A DNA stretch of 64,000 nt from Gammaproteobacteria bacterium (GTDB lineage Bacteria; Pseudomonadota; Gammaproteobacteria; Pseudomonadales; Ketobacteraceae), in assembly GCA_013178375.1 (NCBI GenBank), contig JABLXQ010000016.1:92896-156895 (forward strand). Direction: 5' to 3'. The position numbers and the translations under genes are program-made. This document shows positions 51,432 to 60,071 of this stretch, piece after piece. The notes beneath the pieces were generated by a model. It saw only the letters and a program-made list of their open reading frames with translations. It did no database searches and was not told where the DNA came from. The stretch's first letter is position 1; each line of letters opens with the position of its first letter.

Positions 51432-52180
51432 GATGGATTGTTTTCCTTTTGATTCAGGGTGTCGATGGTAGGGGATTCTGCTTCCCTTTCTTCCAATGCT
51501 TCCAGAAGCCCCAATGCCGGTTGCAGGCGTACTTCGAGTTCTGCCAATAGCAGCCCCTGACATTCACGCCGGAATTGTTCAAGTCCATTCAGCGGGGAAA
51601 CGGAAGATTCGCCGGCAAACAAGTGCTCAAAGCGTTTTTCCAGAAACGCGGGAATCACCGCAAAAAAAGCGCGGGTGTGATCCCATAAGGTATCTTCCAA
51701 TGCGACATCGATTGCGGCCAGCCGGCTCAGCGGTTCGGACAAGCCCGAAATGACATCCCGTACGGTCGTGCGCAAGTTACGGATGCTGGCATCCAGATCC
51801 CGCTGCAGCGCCACATAAAACCGCCGATAGGGTTCGACGCTGGCAGGCTGGCTATCTGTCCTGGCGACGGCAGGCCAGCGGATGCGGGGGTTGTCCAGGC
51901 CCGGCGTGCAGCTGTTAACGACGGTACTGACCAGCCGTTCCTGCACGCTGAGGAATTCTGCTCTTACCATGGCAGCGGACGTGGTATCCGGCGCCGCCAC
52001 CCAGGTCCGCCGTTGCTTGAGTGCATCCGCCAGCACGATGGAATCGCCAAAATCCAGCAATTGGCCCAAACGATCGGCAAAATCCCGGTGCGCCGCCTCG
52101 ATATCGGCAACTGCAAGATCCGACAGAAAACGAATAAGCCGGGAATGCTGGTGGGGGGCAGGCGATGAAGCGTGAGTCAT
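51428..52180 (-). CDS. DUF3348 family protein, first gene of the motor-like operon
   Basis: 250 residues, soluble and mostly helical: HSRLIRFLSDLAVADI, FADRLGQLLDFGDSIVLADAL and a C-terminal FRRECQGLLLAELEVRLQPALGLLEAL. No catalytic motif recognised. Stop overlaps the DUF802 start. Unknown function; operon position suggests a cytoplasmic regulator or adaptor of the motor. Confidence 0.78.
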   Translation of the reverse strand: MTHASSPAPHQHSRLIRFLSDLAVADIEAAHRDFADRLGQLLDFGDSIVLADALKQRRTWVAAPDTTSAAMVRAEFLSVQERLVSTVVNSCTPGLDNPRIRWPAVARTDSQPASVEPYRRFYVALQRDLDASIRNLRTTVRDVISGLSEPLSRLAAIDVALEDTLWDHTRAFFAVIPAFLEKRFEHLFAGESSVSPLNGLEQFRRECQGLLLAELEVRLQPALGLLEALEEREAESPTIDTLNQKENNPS

Positions 52181-52715
52181 AACCGTTTTACGTAATCACC
52201 TGCTGCACTGTCAGAATGGGCCACTACTAGATGCAAGGAAGAAAAGGGAGCCGGACATTATGGCGATTCTGGAGCAACAGTCAAATCACCCGGTCCATAT
52301 TGACTATCCACTTGTCGATGAATGTCGAGACCTGCTCAACCCACCGATCGATTGACAATCAATCACCAGACCAACGAAATGCCGATCGAACAATAGATCG
52401 AACGCATAAACACCATTCCTATTCGCAACAGAATGCAGGCAGGTGCATTGTCGCCGTGTCTGTAATTTTCTTCACACCGATTGGATAATATCCAAAATAC
52501 CGCGCCTCTCGGAAAATGAAATATATAACCTCATGTTTATGTCATAAATGTTCTTGGAATGATGTAAAGAAATGAATTACGTTGCAGAGCGTAAAACATG
52601 AATATCGTTCGTTGTGATAATTGATTTTTTATTTCGTTCTCCGGCATCTTCGATGAGTGACCAACAGGTGTGAATCCTCGGAACACCGCAGCGATTGCTG
52701 CAGCAGGAGACAACC
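52181..52715. other. 535-base divergent intergenic region
   Basis: Separates the leftward motor-like operon from a rightward exported protein gene. AT-rich from about 52490 to 52640. Apart from one tiny open frame (52260-52355) I see no gene; promoters for both directions are expected here. Confidence 0.5.
52260..52355 (+). CDS. Possible 31-residue small protein
   Basis: ATG with GGGAG nine bases upstream, ending at TGA 52353-52355. Acidic, no membrane helix. Supported only by the ribosome-binding site; may be chance. Confidence 0.2.
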   Translation: MAILEQQSNHPVHIDYPLVDECRDLLNPPID

Positions 52716-53402
52716 ATGAACCACAATCGCTGGATACCTGCTCTTGCAGTGTTCAGTGTCGGCGTCGCGACGGGCTGGATCGTTTCACCAGGTCCGGGCG
52801 ACACATTGCCAACACCATCGCCCGAGTTTACCGAAAGCACTTCACGCTCAAGCTCCGCAGCGTCTTCCCCGCAGTCAGATTGGGTGAAAGATCAGCCCGG
52901 AGGTTCGCTTTCTGGCCACGCCGACGGCGCCTCGCCCAGGTCATTGCAGGACGAACTCGCCCAGCAGGTTTCACGATTGCAAGGTGATGCTCCAGCCAAT
53001 GCGGAGGGTAGCGGTGGAACAACCACGCCTGATGAAAAAGCGGCTACATCGAATGGAGAAACGGGCACGCCTGCCGCTGCCCCGGAACAACTCATGTCTA
53101 TCCTGCGTAACGGAACCGAGCAAGAGCGCGTCGCGGCACTGACGCATTCACTCGAACAAGATGTCGGTCTGCCGGCAGACGTGTTGCGCGAGACAGTGCA
53201 GTCCGATCCCTCACCCGAAGTGCGTCTCCTCGCCTTCCGCATGTACGTTGATGCCATGTCAGGCGACAGCGACGATGCCAGCGCAGCGCTCACGCTGGGA
53301 GCCTACAGCGACGACCCTGACGTTCGCGAAGAAGCTCAGATGCGACTGGCCGAATTCGAACTCCTACAACAGGCAAGCGTCCCGCAAATTCCGCTGGAGT
53401 GA
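52716..53402 (+). CDS. Membrane-anchored or exported protein of unknown function
   Basis: 228 residues from ATG 52716 with GGAG six bases upstream. N-terminal hydrophobic segment WIPALAVFSVGVATGWIV, a Ser/Gly/Pro-rich low-complexity linker to about residue 120, then a helical C-terminal domain with HEAT-like pairs (RNGTEQERVAALTHSLEQD, SPEVRLLAFRMYV, DPDVREEAQMRLAEFE). Family not recognised. Confidence 0.65.
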   Translation: MNHNRWIPALAVFSVGVATGWIVSPGPGDTLPTPSPEFTESTSRSSSAASSPQSDWVKDQPGGSLSGHADGASPRSLQDELAQQVSRLQGDAPANAEGSGGTTTPDEKAATSNGETGTPAAAPEQLMSILRNGTEQERVAALTHSLEQDVGLPADVLRETVQSDPSPEVRLLAFRMYVDAMSGDSDDASAALTLGAYSDDPDVREEAQMRLAEFELLQQASVPQIPLE

Positions 53403-53493
53403 CATTTTCGTGATTGGCTGACAGCCGAACCGTGGCACGCGGCTGTTCGATGGGTCCACATCATGTGCCACAGTCATACTCAGGGAGATTCTC

Positions 53494-53982
53494 ATGAACA
53501 AGCTAATGACCATGGCTGTCGCCGGCACATTGCTGGGCGTCAGTGTTGCAAGTTTTGCTGCAGTAAGAGCCGCCCATGTTCGTCCCGGCAACTGGGCATT
53601 GTCGGGGGGGAGCGTGGTCGTGGCGTGGGTGCCGCTCAATGCTGCCGGCGCGACGACCATTTCCTTCAGCCTGCCAGGGGCTGCGAGAAAGGTGCTGACC
53701 TATTCGGCTGAGTGCGCCGTCGCTGCACCGGAGGGCAATACCAGGGCATACCTGGACCTGGACATCATTGTGAATGACGTAGTCGTTCCTCCCACCGGCG
53801 GGTCTTACGATGCATTCTGCAGTTCAAATGGGACGGTCGCGACAGATGGCTGGACTCATCCATCGATTACGGTGGCCATTCCAGGCAAGGCGGGCGTCAA
53901 CACAGTGAAGATTCGAGCCAGGCGCAACTCTGCAGCAACCGGAATTCAGCTCGGAGATTCGTCGCTCGTCATCCATGACTAG
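53494..53982 (+). CDS. Secreted protein of unknown function
   Basis: 162 residues with a clear signal peptide (MAVAGTLLGVSVASFAA) and a beta-rich mature part with two cysteines (SAECAV and DAFCSS) that could form a disulfide. GGGAG precedes the ATG. No family recognised. Follows the preceding exported protein by 91 bases and may be co-expressed. Confidence 0.65.
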   Translation: MNKLMTMAVAGTLLGVSVASFAAVRAAHVRPGNWALSGGSVVVAWVPLNAAGATTISFSLPGAARKVLTYSAECAVAAPEGNTRAYLDLDIIVNDVVVPPTGGSYDAFCSSNGTVATDGWTHPSITVAIPGKAGVNTVKIRARRNSAATGIQLGDSSLVIHD

Positions 53983-54092
53983 GCGTTACGACTGGGCGAG
54001 GCCGGCACAACTGGCTTCGCTCATCGGTTCTATCGCGCCGCGTATAGCGGGCATACACAGTCAGTTCCTGCGTTTGGCAGCACTGCTGATTG

Positions 54093-54869
54093 CTACGGGA
54101 GTGGCGGCAAATGCAGCCAGCGCGATGTTAACGCCAGCAGGATCAGGTGGCAGGGATAGAAGCCGTAGAAAAAAAGCCGGAAATTCGGCCAACGCAGTTT
54201 CTTTTCGACCGCATCAAGCTGCGGCAACAGCGTCATAAATCCGAGCGCAAAGGCGGCAACGACATTAGGGGCGTAGCTGCTGGCATTGATGCGGAACGAC
54301 AGCGCGATCAGCAGACCAAAACCCAGTATGGTTAGCAGATGCCAGAAACCGCGTTTGTTAATGGATTGAATAATAAAAGCTATCACCGGCATGACAGCAA
54401 CGCCTTCCATACCGTAATCGACGAACCAGCCGGACGCGATGATCAGTGGCAATGCCCACCAGTAACCCGCCAGCCAAGCGCGCACCGCGAGCAGGCCGAG
54501 CCCAAGCGTGAACAGCACGTTCAGTGGCTGCAGCCAGTCGTGGTTCAACGCCCAGGCATAAATCGGCTGCGAGAGGACGCCGAACAAAAACAGCAGGCCA
54601 ATATACTTTGCCGAGTTACGCGTGTAGAGCCCATTACGCGCGATCATGAAGGCGAATAGCGGGAAGGCAAAACGACCCATCGCAGTTAGAAGATGGTATT
54701 CGTTCATGAACAGGATGCGGTTGGCGTGATCCGCTGTCATCATCAATATCGCGATTATCTTGAGCATGAGCTGACGTGACTGATCTATTATTGATGTTGC
54801 GACCGTGGCAATGCGGCTTAGTTTAACCCGATCCGGCAGCCGCTGTCTGAAGTGTGAGTTTTCAGTCAT
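54093..54869 (-). CDS. TraX family membrane acetyltransferase-like protein
   Basis: About 258 residues from ATG 54869 (an ATG at 54884 is possible). Multi-helix protein with ILMMTADHANRI, MGRFAFPLFAFMIARNG and the C-terminal FYGFYPCHLILLAL, which align with the same landmarks in F-plasmid TraX (DH, GRGAFPLFA, FYACHLAVL), the enzyme that acetylates pilin N-termini. No conjugation genes lie nearby, so the substrate here is unknown. Confidence 0.8.
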   Translation of the reverse strand: MTENSHFRQRLPDRVKLSRIATVATSIIDQSRQLMLKIIAILMMTADHANRILFMNEYHLLTAMGRFAFPLFAFMIARNGLYTRNSAKYIGLLFLFGVLSQPIYAWALNHDWLQPLNVLFTLGLGLLAVRAWLAGYWWALPLIIASGWFVDYGMEGVAVMPVIAFIIQSINKRGFWHLLTILGFGLLIALSFRINASSYAPNVVAAFALGFMTLLPQLDAVEKKLRWPNFRLFFYGFYPCHLILLALTSRWLHLPPLP

Positions 54870-54910
54870 TTTGCGGCCTGCCATCAGGCCTCGGGTATGG
54901 GAGTTAATTG

Positions 54911-56428
54911 ATGACCACGCTGAACCGGCCGCCGCTCGTGCAGCACGACTATAGCCGCCTGCCCGATAACGACGCCATCCAGGCCTGGATGCGCGACTGC
55001 GCCGCAATGAGTGCCAACGCCGAGTATCTGCTGCTGGGCCAGTCGGCCGGCGGCCGCGATATCGGGGCCATTGTCATTTCCGCGCAAGGGGCATTTCTCG
55101 AGCAGGCTCGGGCGCAGCAAACCATTCCAGAAAACAATGTCGAGCGTTTGCGTGTGATGATCACTGGCGGCCAACACGGTAACGAAACCGCCAGCCCGGA
55201 AGCCGTGCAGCAGTTGGTTTACGAACTGTTGGCGGGCGAACTGCAACACTTGCCACAGGAAGCCGACATCATCATCGTACCGATCGCAAATCCCGACGGT
55301 CGCGATCTGGCCCGCCGTGAGAACGCCAACGGCATCAACACCAACATTGACTACATTCTGCTCAGTCAGAGCGAAAGCCGTCTGCTCAGCGCGGCACTGC
55401 GCCGTTGGCAGCCGCATGCGATCCTTGACGTCCACGAATCCGAGGCCTTCAAGAAAGATACGCTTGCGCGCCAAGGTTATATCACCGACTTCGCTATCCA
55501 GTTCGAGACCGGTTTCGAACCGAACATCGACATCCGTCTGCGCGAGTTCGGCGCGAGTCAATTTCTGCCGCACCTGCTCAAGGCGGCAGAACAACACGGC
55601 CTGCGCGCCAGACGCTATATCATGGAGATCGAAGACATCAACTCGCCGATTACGCACGGCGGATTGACGCTGCGCAACTTTCGCAACTATGCCGGCTTTC
55701 ACAATATTTTTTCGACGCTGGTTGAGGGGCGTGTAGATCCGCCGGAGGGCGATTATCCGACGCCGCGCAACATCCGGCATCGCACGAGTCAGCTTTATCA
55801 AAGCATCCTTGCCTACCTGCAGGAAGTGCTCGCCCAGCGCGAAGACATTCAGGAATTGACCGCCGCAGCGCGGCGCAGCTGGCAGGGATTGGCCGGTATC
55901 GGCCAGCTGGCACTGGTATCAGCCTACGAGACGGACCCGGACCAGCCGCGCATCGGCATCAATCTGAAAGCGATCGATAGCGGTACCGACATAATGCTCG
56001 AATTCGACAATCATTCCCGTGTTGTCACCCGTACGACGCTGGCAGTGCCACACGCCTACCTGGTCCGCGAGCACCAGGATCGCATTGCCGAACTGCTCGA
56101 GCGTCACGGTATCGCCTATCAGCGCGTGGTCGATACTCAGTTCGGCGTTAGCGTCCGCCAGCGCACGATTCGCGAATTCACGATCACGCCACCGTTACGG
56201 CCGGAGGGCCGTTACAAGGTCGACATGCAACTCGACGAGAGCGACGGCGATCTGCAAGTTATCCCCGGCGATCTGTGGATCGACCTGGCACAACCGCAGG
56301 GTCGGCTAGTACCGTTATTGCTCGAGCCGCAATCGAGCACGTCGATTTTTCAAGAGGCCGATTTTGTGCAGTTGCTGACCCGTGGCAATTTCTTCATTGT
56401 CCCGGTTACGGCAGCCGAACAGATTTAA
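54911..56428 (+). CDS. M14 family zinc carboxypeptidase
   Basis: 505 residues from ATG 54911. Zinc ligands His89 and Glu92 in GGQHGNE and His175 in ILDVHES; substrate-binding NPDGRDLARREN and INTNID. The catalytic Glu region is less clear. No signal peptide, so cytoplasmic as drawn. The C-terminal 200 residues form an added domain of unknown type. Divergent from traX with a gap of only about 40 bases. Confidence 0.85.
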   Translation: MTTLNRPPLVQHDYSRLPDNDAIQAWMRDCAAMSANAEYLLLGQSAGGRDIGAIVISAQGAFLEQARAQQTIPENNVERLRVMITGGQHGNETASPEAVQQLVYELLAGELQHLPQEADIIIVPIANPDGRDLARRENANGINTNIDYILLSQSESRLLSAALRRWQPHAILDVHESEAFKKDTLARQGYITDFAIQFETGFEPNIDIRLREFGASQFLPHLLKAAEQHGLRARRYIMEIEDINSPITHGGLTLRNFRNYAGFHNIFSTLVEGRVDPPEGDYPTPRNIRHRTSQLYQSILAYLQEVLAQREDIQELTAAARRSWQGLAGIGQLALVSAYETDPDQPRIGINLKAIDSGTDIMLEFDNHSRVVTRTTLAVPHAYLVREHQDRIAELLERHGIAYQRVVDTQFGVSVRQRTIREFTITPPLRPEGRYKVDMQLDESDGDLQVIPGDLWIDLAQPQGRLVPLLLEPQSSTSIFQEADFVQLLTRGNFFIVPVTAAEQI

Positions 56429-56561
56429 CGATTAGACAAAACTTTTAGTGGCCGCCTTTGGGCGAGGAGCGGACATTCACCAATGTTTCTCTCAATTTCA
56501 TTTGATGGGCCGTGAGGAGAAGCCAGCATAGAACAGAATGGAAGCTTTTTAACACCAAAAT

Positions 56562-57752
56562 CTACTGGGTAGTGAATTGGAGCAGCACCTGCGGTGAATC
56601 TCCCCAGATAGTAGACACCTTTAGCTCCAATCGATACGAGTGACCGCGCCTCACGAACACACCATCCGTTTTGTTCCCGACCCCTCTTGCAGTTGCAATT
56701 AATTCATCATCCTCGATCACACGTATAACAAACGACTGACCATCACCGCACACGCTCTCAGGTTGCCATTCTACGTGAATAGCTTTACCAGTAGCGGCGC
56801 CCATCGAAATTATTCCGTCACGTTCCGGAGAAGTGAAAACCGGTGCTGCTGGAAGACCTCCTGTTATAAAGGTTTGAAAATTGGAGAAAGGACCAGCGCC
56901 GATAACATTCGATCTACTATTGGCGCGTACCCGCCATTCGTATCTTGTATTTTGATGTAAAGTTTCGGCATGTTCGTGAAAGTTTTGATCCGCGATCCAG
57001 CATCTTCCGAAGTCGCTGAGCCCTGTACCAGGGCCAGTCCATAAGACCTGATTGCAATCTGAATCTAACTTATGAATCTCGATTTGATAAGCCGCGCTCC
57101 CGCAAGCTTCAGAAACATCTCCAAATAGAAAACTCACTGAAGCGCGATTTCCGATTGGCTGCCCAACGCAGGTCGCACCACCAAGTGGAGCCTCAATGGT
57201 TGGAGTTAATACGGTTGGAGCAGTTGTCGTGGTGCAATTTCTATACTCCACGGGGCCTGGGACTGAACCTTGCCCAGCATATAATACCGTGAGAAGTTCA
57301 TCGGATGATGGGAATGTAATGAACGTACGGTTTCCATTGACCATGCCGCCTTGAAAATCGAAGAACACAACCCACTGAACTTTGTATTTCCCCGAGCCTA
57401 ATCTTTGTTGGGCACTACAGTTCCAGATTTCGCCATTTGGAAAGCAGTCCGCTTCAATACGTTGCTCTGTTCGCTTGCTACCGTCATCATTTAGGGCAAG
57501 CACATCGACAAAAAAATCAGGATGCTCCCGCCCCTTCGAATCGACAATCGCGCTAAAATTCACCACATTTAACGAGTTAGGTTCAGTTGGCTGTATCGAA
57601 TGTTCGATAAGCTTGGGAAAAGCATTGTCTGCCTGCTGAACTATTTGTCTATAGCTAGGATCACATCCGGCGAATATCGATGTTGTGCCGATGGTTACAA
57701 TTGCTGACCAATTTCGTAAGGTTCCGACGAACTTCAGCGTGCGGTTATTCAT
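56562..57752 (-). CDS. Lipoprotein with fibronectin-like beta domains
   Basis: 396 residues. Signal peptide ending TSIFAGC (lipidated Cys30). The rest is beta-rich with repeats of the kind YEWRVRANSRSN and YRLELKVSTIWGDSP, typical of FN3-type folds, and paired cysteines. Function unknown. Lies in the AT-richer block and is separated from the M23 gene by 441 bases. Confidence 0.7.
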   Translation of the reverse strand: MNNRTLKFVGTLRNWSAIVTIGTTSIFAGCDPSYRQIVQQADNAFPKLIEHSIQPTEPNSLNVVNFSAIVDSKGREHPDFFVDVLALNDDGSKRTEQRIEADCFPNGEIWNCSAQQRLGSGKYKVQWVVFFDFQGGMVNGNRTFITFPSSDELLTVLYAGQGSVPGPVEYRNCTTTTAPTVLTPTIEAPLGGATCVGQPIGNRASVSFLFGDVSEACGSAAYQIEIHKLDSDCNQVLWTGPGTGLSDFGRCWIADQNFHEHAETLHQNTRYEWRVRANSRSNVIGAGPFSNFQTFITGGLPAAPVFTSPERDGIISMGAATGKAIHVEWQPESVCGDGQSFVIRVIEDDELIATARGVGNKTDGVFVRRGHSYRLELKVSTIWGDSPQVLLQFTTQ

Positions 57753-58193
57753 AGCTTATCCTAGAGAAATTCCGTCACTATATGAATGATTTTACCGACA
57801 GCCTGACGCCGTTGATTTCCTCTGCGCTACTTTAAAAAGCATCCTGCGGCCTATCATATCGAATTACCGTCAGTCATTTTCCGTTCTTTCATATAGTATA
57901 GCCACCATTGAGAGTTTCTAGTATGGTCGATTGAAGCAGGTTGAATCATGTAACGGACTGACACACCTCAAGCAGATTTGTGTGCGTAGAAATCAGAGTC
58001 CCGTAAAGATAACTCCGGAAATAGATGTCTTTGATTCGTACCTCAGAGTTCTATTCTTTCTTGCGATCTTTCATGAAGCAGTTGTGCTGTGTGCCTCGCA
58101 AAGACGACAACACTTTGGTGCTAGCAGAGCGGTGGCCAGTACTAAGATACGGTTTCATCTATCCTGCCCTACAGATTTAGGCCGCAACCGATA
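57753..58193. other. 441-base intergenic region
   Basis: AT-rich stretch between two leftward genes. One 102-codon open frame (57931-58239, TTG start) overlaps the M23 gene's 3' end and has no family likeness; I do not call it. No repeats or hairpins stood out. Confidence 0.4.
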
Positions 58194-59033
58194 TCAACGA
58201 TACACCTTGACTTCAGCAACAATTGCTACTTTTTCGTAATCGCTCTGAATCTTGCTAAAAAAAAGAGACTCCCGCCAAACCAATCTCACGCGCTTATTCG
58301 TCATAAATGCTTGTCGAATAGTTTCTGCCAGGCTAGCGTCTTCGACAAGGCCGGTTTGAATAGGTAAATATAGTGGTCTACCATCATTATTCTCTACTTT
58401 GATCATGACAAAGCGAAGCTGCCTACTTCTAACGATTTCCTCAAAGCTAACAATGTGAGTGTCATCGATGACACTCCTGTCAACACCATCTTTGTTCTTG
58501 TAATTTTTGATTTCCCAATGGTACATAGCGAATGTTGGATTCACTGGCAGTGAATGCGCATAGTGATTTTCTACGGAATCAAATGGCAGCCTTACTTCAA
58601 AATGTAAATGAGTTTCTTCGGGCCAATCCGGGTGATTATTCACTTCGCTAATGAGCTGTCCGGCAGACACGCTTTCATTAGCAGCGACAACAACATTCTG
58701 TAAATGAAAATAATTTGTGATAAATTTTAAACCGTAGTCATGCAGAATAGTAATGCTATCAGTATTGCTTAGAACAACTTTCCCACTCGCCGATGCAAAA
58801 ACCTTGGTTCCTATTGGTGCCAATAGATCGATTCCAAAGTGTTGGCGAATTAGCCAGTCGTCATCATGCCCCCCGCGAGGAGTAGCATTGCGACGAGCAC
58901 TGAATAAGCCAACATTATTTCGAGTTCTTAATTGCATCGGAAATGGGCTGATGACGTCAATGTCGCGCATGGAACTATTCAGGTCCATTGGGGGGGTTAG
59001 CGGTAAATCATACCCGGTGATGTTGGTATTCAT
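58194..59033 (-). CDS. M23 (LytM-like) metallopeptidase without signal peptide
   Basis: 279 residues from ATG 59033, with AAGGGA at good spacing. Metal and catalytic residues present: His65 and Asp69 (QHFGIDL), His110 (YFHL), His142 and His144 (HLHFEV). The barrel is followed by about 130 residues of unknown fold. Family knowledge: cuts peptidoglycan cross-bridges. No N-terminal hydrophobic segment, so export route or target is unclear. 20 bases downstream of the PEP-CTERM-like gene. Confidence 0.85.
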   Translation of the reverse strand: MNTNITGYDLPLTPPMDLNSSMRDIDVISPFPMQLRTRNNVGLFSARRNATPRGGHDDDWLIRQHFGIDLLAPIGTKVFASASGKVVLSNTDSITILHDYGLKFITNYFHLQNVVVAANESVSAGQLISEVNNHPDWPEETHLHFEVRLPFDSVENHYAHSLPVNPTFAMYHWEIKNYKNKDGVDRSVIDDTHIVSFEEIVRSRQLRFVMIKVENNDGRPLYLPIQTGLVEDASLAETIRQAFMTNKRVRLVWRESLFFSKIQSDYEKVAIVAEVKVYR

Positions 59034-59053
59034 AAGCAGTCCCTTTAATAGTA

Positions 59054-59767
59054 TTACTGAAGGCGGTGCTGTTCAGGTTGATGAGGCCAGTCTACCTTTC
59101 GTCGGATTACGCCAAAAATATTTCCTTGTCTTAGTAGTATCATTCCGAAAAAGCTATAGATAAGTAAAAGAAAGCTACCTGGCTCTGCGACGTTCACCAC
59201 CTCATTAACCACAATGTCATCAATCAGAAATTGAGGCCGAATCCCTTCGCCCAAAGCAGTGAACGTCACCGACACAAGTCCGCCAAAAACATCCGAGAGT
59301 GTGAACTGATCCCAGTTAAGAAAATCGAACTCAAACGTTTCCACAATGTTCGTCCCATCCACATACGTACCTACAACCTCCAAACCAGTCGAATTGAACG
59401 ATGAGGATTCCGAATTGGGGTCAAATAAGGTGGTTCTCGTCCCTGCATAAAATGACTGTAGCGAAAAGAATGACCCGTCACTTGCAGACATGGTCAATAT
59501 CGAATTAAAACCTGCATTGATGAGGGCGGCGGACGTGTTGTTTTGCAGCACACCAGGGTCACATACTGATAAGTTTGGGGAGGCCGGATTTCCCGAGAAG
59601 TCAAAACCTCCACTCGAAAGATCGCTGGCGACACTTGGAGAGCAACTACCAGAAGGTAGGTCTTGAAAGCCAATAACTGCGGTGAAACCATTTCCCGCGC
59701 CAAAGACCAGCGAAAGGATAATGAGCCAGGAGCGTAACCAACCGTATATCGCGCTGCCGAGATTCAT
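59054..59767 (-). CDS. PEP-CTERM-like exported protein
   Basis: About 237 residues from ATG 59767 (longer starts up to 59884 are open). Signal-type helix LRSWLIILSLVFGAGN, a beta-rich middle with Ser/Asn/Asp content and three cysteines, and a C-terminus VAEPGSFLLLIYSFFGMILLRQ followed by basic residues, the layout of PEP-CTERM sorting signals handled by exosortase. No exosortase lies in this window. Confidence 0.72.
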   Translation of the reverse strand: MNLGSAIYGWLRSWLIILSLVFGAGNGFTAVIGFQDLPSGSCSPSVASDLSSGGFDFSGNPASPNLSVCDPGVLQNNTSAALINAGFNSILTMSASDGSFFSLQSFYAGTRTTLFDPNSESSSFNSTGLEVVGTYVDGTNIVETFEFDFLNWDQFTLSDVFGGLVSVTFTALGEGIRPQFLIDDIVVNEVVNVAEPGSFLLLIYSFFGMILLRQGNIFGVIRRKVDWPHQPEQHRLQ

Positions 59768-60071
59768 ATGTGACGTCGCGCTTTTGGCCGAAATCACGTA
59801 GCTCAATTTTGATCCAGCTATTATTTTCGTCCTGCTCATGATCAAATATTTCCCAAGTCCGCTCATGGATTGCATGCAAAGCATTCATGTGCCGTGGCAT
59901 AAAAGCCGTAAAAAGGATCGGCATTTATTCAACCAGGCTGTTTTGACTTGGGCTCAACTCTACCTCTCAAAAACTTGCAAATAGCTTGCAAACTGATAGG
60001 TCTGGAGAAACGGTTGTCAAAAGGGGGGACGAGTAGCAGATCTGCAACTAGCTATAATTTCGGCAACCTGA

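Noticed and set aside
47967..52180. Full Zorya defence system
   Set aside because: Only the ZorA/ZorB-like motor core resembles it; no helicase, nuclease or ZorC-like gene is present, so I call it motor-like and not Zorya.
53975..54238. 87-codon open frame after the secreted protein gene
   Set aside because: Its second half is the antisense of traX and it has no recognisable domain.
57931..58239. 102-codon rightward open frame
   Set aside because: TTG start without ribosome-binding site, overlaps the M23 gene end, no family likeness.
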